Of a stretch of DNA of 64,000 bases, positions 1 to 7,726 are shown piece by piece. The position numbers were made by a program, and so were the translations under genes. The notes beneath the pieces are model-generated. The model was not told where the DNA came from. It saw nothing but the letters and a program-made list of their open reading frames with translations, and did no database searches. Numbering within the stretch: position 1 is the stretch's first letter; every line of letters starts with the position of its first letter. Source of the stretch: Kibdelosporangium aridum (lineage in GTDB: Bacteria > Actinomycetota > Actinomycetes > Mycobacteriales > Pseudonocardiaceae); contig NZ_FWXV01000007.1 in assembly GCF_900176515.1 (NCBI RefSeq), forward strand, positions 62,001 through 126,000, in the 5' to 3' direction.

Positions 1-1306
1 GCGCACCGAGGAGATCGGTACCGAGGTGTTCTTCCTGCCCGCGGCCGCGCACACCGAGAAAGACGGCAGTTTCACCAACACGCAGCGGCTGCTGCAGTGG
101 CACCACAAGGCGGTCGAACCGCCCGGCGATGCCCGCAGCGACCTGTGGTTCTACTACCACCTCGGCAAGACGATCCGGCACAAGATCCGGGACAGCCAGG
201 ATCCTCGTGACTTGCCGCTGCAGCACCTGACCTGGAGTTACGTCGAGGAAGGACCGCTTGCCGAGCCCTCGGCGGACTCGGTTCTCGCGGAGATCAACGG
301 CACCGGGCCCAACGGGCCGCTCTCGGCCTATACCGAGCTGAAACCGGACGGATCCACGGCCTGCGGGTGCTGGATCTACTGCGGTGTCCGGGCCGAGGGC
401 GTGAACCAGGCGGCCCGGCGTAAGCCCGGATCGCAACAGACGTGGGTCGCACCGGAATGGGGTTGGGCGTGGCCTGCCAACCGGCGGATCATCTACAACC
501 GCGCCTCCGCCGACCGTGATGGCAAGCCCTGGAGTGAACGGAAGAAATACGTCTGGTGGGACTCGTCGCAAGGCCGCTGGACCGGCGCGGACGTGCCCGA
601 CTTCGAACCGACGAAGCCACCCGACTTCCAGCCAGAAGAAGGCGCCCGAGCGCAGGACGCCCTGGCCGGAGACGACCCGTTCATCATGCAGACCGACGGC
701 AAGGCTTGGCTTTTCGCCCCGGCCGGCCTGGCCGACGGGCCGTTGCCGACGCATTACGAGCCGTTGGAATCGCCTTACGAGAACCTGTTGTACGGCCAGC
801 AGGTGAACCCGGTCCTACAGCGCTACGACCACCCCCACAATCCGTACAACGGTTCGGCGTTCCCTTACGTGGTCACGACCTATCGCCTCACCGAGCACCA
901 CACCGCCGGTGGGATGAGCCGGACGTTGCCGTACTTGTCCGAGTTGCAGCCCGAGTTCTTCTGTGAGGTCTCCCCCGAGCTGGCTTCCGAACAGGGACTC
1001 GAGCACCTCGGGTGGGCGACCATCATCACGGCAAGGACCGCCATCGAGGCTCGTGTTCTGGTGACGCATCGGATGAAGCCGCTGCGGATGCGCGGCAAGG
1101 TGGTCCACCAAGTCGGCCTGCCGTACCACTGGGGCCCAAATGGACTGTCCATTGGCGACGCCGCCAACGACATCCTCGGGGTGGCCGTGGACCCGAACGT
1201 GCACATCCAGGAATCCAAGGCCGCGACCTGCGACATCATCCCGGGCAGGCGGCCACGCGGACAAGCACTTCTCGACCTCGTCGCGGACTACCGGAGGCGC
1301 GGATGA
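1..1306 (+). CDS. Formate dehydrogenase, molybdopterin catalytic subunit (5' truncated by window edge)
   Basis: This is the C-terminal part (about 434 codons) of a bis-molybdopterin-guanine-dinucleotide oxidoreductase of the formate dehydrogenase FdnG/FdoG type, which oxidises formate to CO2 and passes electrons to the iron-sulfur subunit. The reading frame is open from the first complete codon at position 2, so the true start, the 4Fe-4S Cys cluster and the Sec/Cys active site lie outside the window. Recognisable stretches are AAAHTEKDGSFTNTQR, ACGCWIYCGV, APEWGWAWPANRR, TTYRLTEHHTAGGMSR and VDPNVHIQESKA, the last two belonging to the C-terminal molydopterin-binding domain. The stop overlaps the ATG of the beta subunit by four bases, so the genes are translationally coupled. 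The family is certain; whether the enzyme uses Sec or Cys cannot be seen. Confidence 0.9.
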   Translation, partial: RTEEIGTEVFFLPAAAHTEKDGSFTNTQRLLQWHHKAVEPPGDARSDLWFYYHLGKTIRHKIRDSQDPRDLPLQHLTWSYVEEGPLAEPSADSVLAEINGTGPNGPLSAYTELKPDGSTACGCWIYCGVRAEGVNQAARRKPGSQQTWVAPEWGWAWPANRRIIYNRASADRDGKPWSERKKYVWWDSSQGRWTGADVPDFEPTKPPDFQPEEGARAQDALAGDDPFIMQTDGKAWLFAPAGLADGPLPTHYEPLESPYENLLYGQQVNPVLQRYDHPHNPYNGSAFPYVVTTYRLTEHHTAGGMSRTLPYLSELQPEFFCEVSPELASEQGLEHLGWATIITARTAIEARVLVTHRMKPLRMRGKVVHQVGLPYHWGPNGLSIGDAANDILGVAVDPNVHIQESKAATCDIIPGRRPRGQALLDLVADYRRRG

Positions 1307-2073
1307 CCGAGTCAACTCCCGGACGGATGGGCTTCTTCACCGACACCTCGGTCTGCATCGGCTGCAAGGCATGTGAAGTCGCCTGCAAGACGTGGAACGA
1401 CGTGCCGGCCGACGGCCTGGACCTGCTTGGCATGTCCTACGACAACACCGGATCGCTGGACGCGAACACCTGGCGGCACGTCGCCTTCATCGAACAGACC
1501 GTCGAGGACAACACGCGCTGGCTGATGTCCAGCGACGTCTGCAAACACTGCACTGAAGCAGGATGCCTCGACGTCTGCCCCACGGGAGCGTTGTTCCGCA
1601 CGGAATTCGACACGGTCGTCGTCCAAGCCGACATCTGCAACGGATGCGGCTACTGCGTGCCCGCTTGCCCGTTCGGAGTGATCGACCGCCGCGAGGACGA
1701 CGGCCGGGCCTGGAAATGCACTCTGTGCTACGACCGAATCGGCGACGGGCTCATGCCTGCCTGTGCCACCGCGTGTCCTACCGAGTCGATCCAATATGGA
1801 CCGCTGGACGAGCTGCGGGAACGCGCGGACAAGCGCATTGACGAACTGCACGCCCGAGGCCAGACCGATGCCCGCCTCTATGGCCATTCCCCTGACGACG
1901 GAGTAGGCGGCGCAGGAGCGTTCTTCCTCTTGCTTGACGAGCCCGAGGTTTATGGGCTTCCCGAGAATCCTGTCGTGACCACGCGGGACCTGCCAGCCAT
2001 GTGGAAACGAGCCGGGCTCGCCGCGCTGGCCGTCGCCGCCGGAGTCGCGGCTTCGTTCCTGGGGAGGCGCTGA
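1303..2073 (+). CDS. Formate dehydrogenase beta subunit, 4 x [4Fe-4S] ferredoxin type
   Basis: The 256-residue protein is the electron-transfer subunit of the formate dehydrogenase. Four Cys clusters are visible: CIGCKACEVAC near residue 16, CKHCTEAGCLDVCP near 74, CNGCGYCVPACP near 109 and CTLCYDR followed by CATACP near 140-160. A C-terminal hydrophobic stretch (AGLAALAVAAGVAASFLG) is a likely membrane anchor, as in FdnH. The ATG at 1303 overlaps the stop of the catalytic subunit (ATGA), and its own stop overlaps the NrfD-like gene (TGATG), so all three belong to one transcript. A longer in-frame extension upstream reads through the catalytic subunit gene and was rejected. Confidence 0.93.
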   Translation: MTESTPGRMGFFTDTSVCIGCKACEVACKTWNDVPADGLDLLGMSYDNTGSLDANTWRHVAFIEQTVEDNTRWLMSSDVCKHCTEAGCLDVCPTGALFRTEFDTVVVQADICNGCGYCVPACPFGVIDRREDDGRAWKCTLCYDRIGDGLMPACATACPTESIQYGPLDELRERADKRIDELHARGQTDARLYGHSPDDGVGGAGAFFLLLDEPEVYGLPENPVVTTRDLPAMWKRAGLAALAVAAGVAASFLGRR

Positions 2074-2861
2074 TGGGCTACTACGGCAAGCCGATCGTGA
2101 AGAAACCGGTGTGGAAGGTACCTGACGTCCCCGGTTACCTGTTCCTCGGCGGAATGGCCGGTGCGTCGGCCTCGATGGCCCTGGGAGCCCAGATCGCCGG
2201 GCACCCGGAGCTGGTCCGGCCCGCACGAATCGCCGCAGCGGTGGGGTCTTTGGCCAGTGTCGGGGCGTTGATCCACGATCTCGGCCGCCCGGAACGGTTC
2301 CTGAACATGCTCCGGGTGTTCAAGGTGACTTCGCCGTTGTCCGTCGGCTCGTGGATCCTGGCGCCGTTCTCCGGGTTGACGGCCGTGACCGTGGCGACTG
2401 ACCTCAGTGGACGATTCGGCCGGATCGGCTCGCTCGCCGGTGCGACTGCCGGCGTTCTCGGCCCCGCGATGTGCACGTACACTTCGGTTCTGCTCGCCGA
2501 CACCGCGATTCCCGCCTGGCACCAGGCTTACCCCCAGCTGCCTTTCGTGTTCGCGGGCAGCGCCATGACGAGTGCTGCCGGGGTTTCCCTGCTTGTCACA
2601 CCTTCTCGGCCCGCGGTGCGGCTCGGGCTGATCGGGAGCGGCCTCGAACTGGGGTTCTCAGCCGCGATGGAACACCGGGTGGAGACGTACCGGTCCAGCA
2701 AACTGCTCACCGCCGCGAAGGCGCTGACAGTCGCTGGAGCCGGTCTGTCCCTGTTGCGCCGCAGCCGGGTCGCCACCGTTCTCGCCGGAGCCAGCTACCT
2801 GGCCGCCGGGGTGTGCACCCGGTTCGGCGTCTACCACGCCGGGCCGGCCTCACTTGGGTAG
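2073..2861 (+). CDS. NrfD/PsrC-like membrane subunit of formate dehydrogenase
   Basis: The 262-residue polytopic membrane protein has the NrfD-family N-terminus (YYGKPIVKKPVWK, then VPGYLFLGGMAGAS) and the conserved loop HDLGRPERFLNMLRVFK. In this family the membrane subunit passes electrons from the iron-sulfur protein to menaquinone. It replaces the cytochrome b subunit found in E. coli FdnI. GGGGAGG lies six bases before the ATG, which overlaps the stop of the beta subunit. Its 3' end overlaps the convergent TPP-enzyme gene by 12 bp, with no terminator between them. Confidence 0.88.
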   Translation: MGYYGKPIVKKPVWKVPDVPGYLFLGGMAGASASMALGAQIAGHPELVRPARIAAAVGSLASVGALIHDLGRPERFLNMLRVFKVTSPLSVGSWILAPFSGLTAVTVATDLSGRFGRIGSLAGATAGVLGPAMCTYTSVLLADTAIPAWHQAYPQLPFVFAGSAMTSAAGVSLLVTPSRPAVRLGLIGSGLELGFSAAMEHRVETYRSSKLLTAAKALTVAGAGLSLLRRSRVATVLAGASYLAAGVCTRFGVYHAGPASLG

Positions 2862-4634
2862 CAGTTCGGCCAGCTTCGTCTTGAGCCCCTCGTACGCCAT
2901 CTTGGCGCCTTGGGGGTCACCCTTCAGGATCGCCTCGGTCACCGACTTGATCTGATCGGCCGTGGCGTGCGGCGGGATCGGCGGGATCTCCGCGTCACAC
3001 CGCACATCGATCACCGACGGCCGGTCGGCGGCCAACGCCTGATCCCATGCCGGGCCGAGGTCCTCGAGTTTGTCCACATTGAGCGCTACCAGCCCGAGGG
3101 ACGCCGCGAACGCCGCGTAGTTGACGTCCGGCAACGTCTGGGACTCCTCGAACTTGGGCGCACCGCCCATCGCCCGCAGTTCCCACGTGACCTGGTTGAG
3201 GTCGTTGTTGTGGAACACACAGATCACGCATCGCCGGTCGGCCCACAGGTCCTGATAGCGAGCGATGGTGATCAGCTCGGCCAGCCCGTTCATCTGCATC
3301 GCGCCGTCGCCGACCAACGCGACCACGGGCCGGTCAGGATGCGCGAACTTCGCACCTATCGCGTAGGGAACACCCGCACCCATCGTGGCGAGCGTGCCCG
3401 ACAACGATCCCCGCATCTGGCCGCGCATCCTCAGATTGCGCGCGTACCAGTTGGTCGACGAGCCCGAATCGGCCGTCACGATCAGGTTGTCCGGTGCGCG
3501 GGTGGACAGTTCGTGCACGATCCTGATCGGGTTGACCGGATCGGCGTCGACCATGGCCTGCTGTTCCATGGTCTTCCACCAGTCGTGCACGTTCTTCTCG
3601 ATCTTCTCCCGCCACGAGCGGTTCTCGTTGCGCCGCAACAGCGGCAGCAAAGCGCGGAGCGTCGTGTGCGAATCGCCGACCAGGTTCACCTCGGTCGGGT
3701 AACGCATCCCGATCCGGGTACCGTCCACATCGATCTGAACCGCCCGCGCCTTGCCATATTCCGGAAGGAACTGGCTGTAGGGGAAGTTCGAACCGACGAT
3801 CAGCAAGGTGTCGCAGTCGCGCATCATCTCGTAGCTCGGCCGCGTACCGAGCAGACCGATCGAGCCGGTGACGTACGGCAGGTCGTCGGCCAGCACATCC
3901 TTGCCGAGCAAGGCTTTCGCGACACCGCCGCCGGTCATCTCGGCCACCTGCCGGACCTCGGCGGTCGCACCGCGGGCACCCTGCCCGATCAGGATCGCGA
4001 CCTTCTCGCCCGAATTCAGCACCTCGGCCGCTCGTCGCAGCTCGTCGGCCGGCGGAGCGAGCATCGGCAACGACAACCCTGGCTTGCTCGACGGCACGTG
4101 CTTGAACTCGTGCTTCGGCGGCTCGTAGGGCTGTTCCTGCAGGTCATTGGGGATGATCACGGCAGTCGGCGCGCTGCGGGTGATGGCCGCGCGCATCGCC
4201 CGGTCCAGGGCGTTGGGCAGCTGTTCAGCCACCGTGACCTCGACCGAGTACTCGCTGGCCACGTCCTTGAGCAGCGCCTGCAGGTCGACTTCCTGCTGGT
4301 AGCTGCCGCCGCGGGCGGTCCGCGCGGTCTGGCCGACGATCGCGACCACCGGAACGTGGTCCAGCTTCGCGTCGTACAGGCCGTTGAGCAGGTGGATCGC
4401 GCCAGGCCCGGAAGTCGCCATGCAGACACCCGGCCTTCCGCTGAACTTGGCGTAGCCGACCGCCTGCATCGCGGACATTTCCTCGTGCCGGGACTGGACG
4501 AATCGTGGCCGGTTGTCCGCTTTGCCGAACGCGGCCACGATTCCGTTGATCCCGTCACCGGGGTAGCCGAAAACCTGGTCGACGTGCCAATCCCGAAGTC
4601 GTTGCAGTACGTAGTCGCCAACGGTCTCGGGCAT
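2850..4634 (-). CDS. Thiamine-pyrophosphate enzyme, pyruvate oxidase/acetolactate synthase family
   Basis: The 594-residue cytoplasmic enzyme has the three domains of the POX/AHAS family. The N-terminal PYR domain carries the cofactor-activating Glu in SRHEEMSAM near residue 51 and the glycine-rich TSGPGAIHLLNGLYDA. A central domain follows. The PP domain has the TPP-binding GDGAMQMNG near residue 440 and the paired Asn in FHNNDLNQ. Its closest overall resemblance is to PoxB-like thiamine-requiring proteins, which decarboxylate pyruvate to acetate, but substrate cannot be read from the sequence. Its ATG overlaps the stop of the upstream CBS-domain gene (ATGA), so they form a two-gene operon. 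Confidence 0.87.
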   Translation of the reverse strand: MPETVGDYVLQRLRDWHVDQVFGYPGDGINGIVAAFGKADNRPRFVQSRHEEMSAMQAVGYAKFSGRPGVCMATSGPGAIHLLNGLYDAKLDHVPVVAIVGQTARTARGGSYQQEVDLQALLKDVASEYSVEVTVAEQLPNALDRAMRAAITRSAPTAVIIPNDLQEQPYEPPKHEFKHVPSSKPGLSLPMLAPPADELRRAAEVLNSGEKVAILIGQGARGATAEVRQVAEMTGGGVAKALLGKDVLADDLPYVTGSIGLLGTRPSYEMMRDCDTLLIVGSNFPYSQFLPEYGKARAVQIDVDGTRIGMRYPTEVNLVGDSHTTLRALLPLLRRNENRSWREKIEKNVHDWWKTMEQQAMVDADPVNPIRIVHELSTRAPDNLIVTADSGSSTNWYARNLRMRGQMRGSLSGTLATMGAGVPYAIGAKFAHPDRPVVALVGDGAMQMNGLAELITIARYQDLWADRRCVICVFHNNDLNQVTWELRAMGGAPKFEESQTLPDVNYAAFAASLGLVALNVDKLEDLGPAWDQALAADRPSVIDVRCDAEIPPIPPHATADQIKSVTEAILKGDPQGAKMAYEGLKTKLAELLPK

Positions 4635-5053
4635 CAGCTGTCCACCGAAAGGGCTTCGAGCAGGTCACCGACCTGCGGTTCCGGCAGTGCCCTTGCCACG
4701 TCGGCCTGGCTGATGATGCCGACAAGGTCGTGCCCGTCGATCACCGGCAGCCTGCGGACCTGGTGCTCCGCCATGGTGTTCATGATCTCGGTCGCTTCGT
4801 CGTCCGCCCCGATGGTCACGGCCTCGCCCTGTGCCAGCTCGCCCGCGGTGACCGCACGGGGGTCCTTGCCCTCGGCCAGCACCTTCACCACGATGTCGCG
4901 GTCGGTGAGCATCCCTTTGAGACGGTTGTCCTCGCCACAGATCGGCAGTGCGCCGACTCCCTTGTCCGCCATCAGCTGCGCCGCGTCCCGAACAGTCTGG
5001 CTCGCCTGCACACAGGTCGGATCGGGCGTCATGATCTCGCGTGCGCGCGTCAT
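4634..5053 (-). CDS. Tandem CBS-domain protein
   Basis: The 139-residue soluble protein consists of two CBS modules (a Bateman pair): MTRAREIMTPDPTCVQ opens the first and GEAVTIGADDEATEIMNTMAEHQVRRLPVID the second. Such pairs bind adenine nucleotides, SAM or NAD and act as energy or redox sensors. The start at 5053 was chosen because GGAAAGGAG stands just upstream; a further upstream in-frame ATG has no ribosome site. It is translationally coupled to the TPP enzyme downstream, which suggests (inference) that it senses the energy state for that enzyme. Confidence 0.88.
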   Translation of the reverse strand: MTRAREIMTPDPTCVQASQTVRDAAQLMADKGVGALPICGEDNRLKGMLTDRDIVVKVLAEGKDPRAVTAGELAQGEAVTIGADDEATEIMNTMAEHQVRRLPVIDGHDLVGIISQADVARALPEPQVGDLLEALSVDS

Positions 5054-5109
5054 CACACTCTCCTTTCCCGTCCCGTTTCGGGTACCCGGGCGAGGGGAAG
5101 CCAATCCGC

Positions 5110-6063
5110 ATGCGCATCGGATACACGTTGATGACCGAGCAAGCCGGTCCGAAACAGCTGGTCGAGCACGCGATCAAGGCCGAAAACGCCGGATTCGCGT
5201 TCGAAGTGTCCAGTGACCACTTTTTCCCTTGGCTCGCCGAACAGGGCCACGCGCCCAACGCGTGGACGGTGCTCGGCGCGGTCGCCCAATGCACCGAACG
5301 CGTCGAATTGATGACGTACGTGACCTGTCCGATCATGCGGTACCACCCCGCGGTGGTCGCGCAGCAGGCCGCGACGATGCAACTGTTGTCCGACAACAGG
5401 TTCACCCTCGGCGTCGGCTCGGGCGAGAATCTCAACGAGCATGTCGTCGGGCGCGGCTGGCCGCCTGCGAACGTCAGGCATGAGATGCTCGCCGAAGCGC
5501 TGCAGATCATCCACGGCCTGTTCGACGGTGGTTATTTCAACTACAACGGCACGCATTTCCGCGTCGACGCGGCGAAACTCTGGGACCTACCGGACGTCCG
5601 CACTCCAGTCGGTGTAGCGGTGTCCGGCGAACAGTCGATCACGCATTTCGCGCCGCTGGCCGACCACATGATCGCCGTCCAGCCGCAAGCCGATCTCTGC
5701 AAGCGGTGGGACGAGCAGAAATCCTCGCCGACCCGCAAGATCGGGCAGATGCCCGTCTGCTGGGATCCCGACCGCGACGCGGCGATCAAGCGGGCGCACG
5801 AGCAGTTCCGCTGGTTCGGCGGCGGCTGGAAGGTCAACGCCGAGCTACCGGACGTGTCCAGCTTCGCCGCGGCGACTTCGTTCGTCCGGCCGGAGGACGT
5901 GGCCGAGTCCATCCCTTGTGGACCGGACGTGCGCCCCATCGTCGAGCAGGCCAAGCAGTTCGCCGACGCCGGGTTCACCGACCTGGCGATCGTGCAGATC
6001 GGCGGCGATCACCAGGACGGCTTCCTCGAGTTCGCGGCGGACAAGCTATTGCCCGCTCTCTGA
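5110..6063 (+). CDS. LLM-class F420-dependent oxidoreductase (TIGR03557-like)
   Basis: The 317-residue luciferase-like TIM-barrel protein has the N-terminus MRIGYTLMTEQAGPKQLVEHA and the block FTLGVGSGENLNEHVVG, typical of the actinobacterial branch related to F420-dependent glucose-6-phosphate dehydrogenase. Members use coenzyme F420 for hydride transfer; the substrate is not predictable here. GAGGGGAAG nine bases upstream supports the ATG at 5110. The gene is divergent from the CBS/TPP operon with a short shared promoter region. A longer ORF start at 5041 would overlap the CBS gene and was rejected. Confidence 0.88.
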   Translation: MRIGYTLMTEQAGPKQLVEHAIKAENAGFAFEVSSDHFFPWLAEQGHAPNAWTVLGAVAQCTERVELMTYVTCPIMRYHPAVVAQQAATMQLLSDNRFTLGVGSGENLNEHVVGRGWPPANVRHEMLAEALQIIHGLFDGGYFNYNGTHFRVDAAKLWDLPDVRTPVGVAVSGEQSITHFAPLADHMIAVQPQADLCKRWDEQKSSPTRKIGQMPVCWDPDRDAAIKRAHEQFRWFGGGWKVNAELPDVSSFAAATSFVRPEDVAESIPCGPDVRPIVEQAKQFADAGFTDLAIVQIGGDHQDGFLEFAADKLLPAL

Positions 6064-6122
6064 CCCAAGAATGGACACAGCACACGGCAAAGCTGAACCG
6101 TTCGCGAGCTGGCAACGAACAG

Positions 6123-6842
6123 TTACTGCCCGCCCTCGACGCAGTACACAGCAAAAGCTGAACCGATCACCGGCTGGGCGACGTTGCGGACACGCACGCC
6201 GCCCGCCGTGACGCCCTGTTCGGTGCCGAAGTGCGCGTGACCGTGGATCGCGAGGTCCACATTGGTCTCGTCGATCACTTCGGCGAGCTGGTAGCAGCCG
6301 AGGAACGGGAAGATCTCCGGCGGCTCGCCGCGCAGCGTGTCCGCGACCGGCGAGTAGTGCGTCAGCGCGATCTTGATGTCGGTGTCCAGTTCGGACAGTG
6401 TGGCGCGCAGCCGGTCGGAGATCTCGACAGTGTGCTGGATGAACGCCTTCATTTCCGGCTCACCGAACACACTGCCGGACTTGCCCGCGAAGCCGCCGCC
6501 GAAGCCCTTCACCCCGCCGATCCCGACCGAACACTGCCCGATCCGCAGTGTTGTATTGGTGCCCTCGAGCACCCGGATACCGCGCTCGATCAGCAGATCG
6601 GCGATCTCGACCTGTTTGTCGCTGTGGTAGTCGTGGTTGCCGAGCACAGCGATCACCGGCACCGGCAGATCAGCGAACTCGTCCGCGACGACCTGCGCCT
6701 CGTCCAGGCTGCCGTGCCTGGTCAGGTCACCCGCGAGGAGCAGAACGTCCGCGTGGTCGCCGAGCCTGTCCAGTGCGGGACGCAGGCGGCCGCGCGCGTC
6801 CTCGCCCAAGTGCACGTCACCCACTGCCGCGATCCGGATCAC
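6123..6842 (-). CDS. Calcineurin-like metallophosphoesterase
   Basis: The 239-residue cytoplasmic protein carries the full metallophosphoesterase motif set: GDVH near residue 8, AGDLTRHG, GNHDYH, LTHYSP and GHAHFG, which bind a dinuclear metal centre. The family hydrolyses phosphomono- or diesters; the substrate is unknown. The start is GTG, with GGGAGGAG upstream, overlapping the stop of the BON-domain gene (GTGA). Just beyond its stop lies a degenerate repeat of its own last codons (see findings). Confidence 0.88.
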   Translation of the reverse strand: MIRIAAVGDVHLGEDARGRLRPALDRLGDHADVLLLAGDLTRHGSLDEAQVVADEFADLPVPVIAVLGNHDYHSDKQVEIADLLIERGIRVLEGTNTTLRIGQCSVGIGGVKGFGGGFAGKSGSVFGEPEMKAFIQHTVEISDRLRATLSELDTDIKIALTHYSPVADTLRGEPPEIFPFLGCYQLAEVIDETNVDLAIHGHAHFGTEQGVTAGGVRVRNVAQPVIGSAFAVYCVEGGQ

Positions 6843-7087
6843 CTCAACTCCTCCCGCCTGGTCGGCTCGTCGGCGCAGACGACCCGGATGTCGTTGTGGA
6901 TCACCAACTCGGGTGCCACGTCCTTGATCACTTCGGATACCTCCGCACGGCGTTGCTCGGTGGCCACGTCCCCGCTGACCACGACGTGGTCACCCCGTAC
7001 GGTCACGCGCACGCCCTGCTCGGCCGTTCTGGGATCCTCCGCGAGGCTCGTGCGCAGGCGCGCCACCAGATACTGCGGCGGGGTCAT
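6839..7087 (-). CDS. Small BON-domain protein
   Basis: The 82-residue protein is almost entirely one BON domain (GVRVTVRGDHVVVSGDVATEQRRAEVSEVIKDVAPELVIHNDIRV, split here over residues 25-70). BON domains are thought to bind phospholipid surfaces or hydrophobic ligands. No signal peptide is visible, so it is probably cytoplasmic. The ATG at 7087 follows AAGGGAGA. It lies inside the 3' end of the upstream nucleotidyltransferase gene, with 98 bp of overlap in another frame, and is coupled to the phosphoesterase downstream. Confidence 0.8.
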   Translation of the reverse strand: MTPPQYLVARLRTSLAEDPRTAEQGVRVTVRGDHVVVSGDVATEQRRAEVSEVIKDVAPELVIHNDIRVVCADEPTRREELR

Positions 7088-7658
7088 CGCTCTGTCTCCC
7101 TTCCACGTCGTCCGTAATCGCCAACCGGTCGCACAGCAACAGGAAGGCCTCCGCATACGGCGACTGCATGGTCTCTGCCCGAACCCGCGGCCAGTCGATC
7201 TGCTCGCGCAACGCGCGTGCGATCGGCAGCAGTGCCGCCAGGTCACAACGGTGCACCTCGAGCGCCAGCAACTTGCCGATCATCACGTCGGTACCGGTCT
7301 GCACCCGCATCACCGTCGGCCCGACCCGCATCTCCTCGGCCTCGTCCAGCATCTCCGGTGTCACCTGGCGTTCGTTGGCGCGGAAGATCAGGTCGACCAG
7401 CCGGTCGCCGTCGTAGACCTTGGTCAGCCACTCCTCCGGCGGATCGGCGGCCCGAAATCCCGCGCCCACCAACGCCCGCACCGCGGTCGGCACGTCCTCT
7501 TCGAGGATCAGGATGTCGACGTCGTGCTCGGTCTCCGGCCCGCCGCGCGCGTACACCGCGCAGCCTCCGGTCAGCGCGAACCGCACACCGGTCGGCCGAA
7601 GTGCGCTCGCCACCTTGGTGACAGTCCGTATCAACGCATCCTGGACATCCGAACCCAT
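6990..7658 (-). CDS. Nucleotidyltransferase-fold protein with abnormal C-terminus
   Basis: The 222-residue protein has the minimal nucleotidyltransferase signature: the GG motif in ALTGGCAVYARGG near residue 31, followed by HDVDILI with the metal-binding Asp pair. It resembles MNT/AbiEii-type nucleotidyltransferases. It is not next to a recognisable toxin or antitoxin, so a toxin-antitoxin role is not supported. Residues after about 180 (EGRQSDDPAAV onward) are Arg/Gly-rich and read through the ribosome site and start of the BON gene, which suggests the original stop has been lost by a frameshift. Confidence 0.7.
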   Translation of the reverse strand: MGSDVQDALIRTVTKVASALRPTGVRFALTGGCAVYARGGPETEHDVDILILEEDVPTAVRALVGAGFRAADPPEEWLTKVYDGDRLVDLIFRANERQVTPEMLDEAEEMRVGPTVMRVQTGTDVMIGKLLALEVHRCDLAALLPIARALREQIDWPRVRAETMQSPYAEAFLLLCDRLAITDDVEGRQSDDPAAVSGGAPAHEPRGGSQNGRAGRARDRTG

Positions 7659-7673
7659 ACCCCATACGTACCC

Positions 7674-7705
7674 GCGCCCCGCGTGGACAAATCCACGTGG
7701 GGCGC
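7674..7705 (-). terminator. Hairpin terminator after the S8 protease
   Basis: Two 14-base arms, GCGCCCCGCGTGGA and TCCACGTGGGGCGC, with one mismatch and a four-base loop form a strong GC-rich stem. There is no T-tract. It lies between the stop of the S8 protease at 7727 and the start of the nucleotidyltransferase at 7658, both on the minus strand, and probably separates the two transcripts. Confidence 0.65.
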
Positions 7706-7726
7706 GGCTGATCGACTACCCGGAGG

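Noticed and set aside
2910..5216. Long plus-strand frame of 768 codons opposite the TPP-enzyme and CBS genes
   Set aside because: It is Arg/His-rich with no family motif and lies exactly opposite two well-supported genes; it is a GC-bias shadow.
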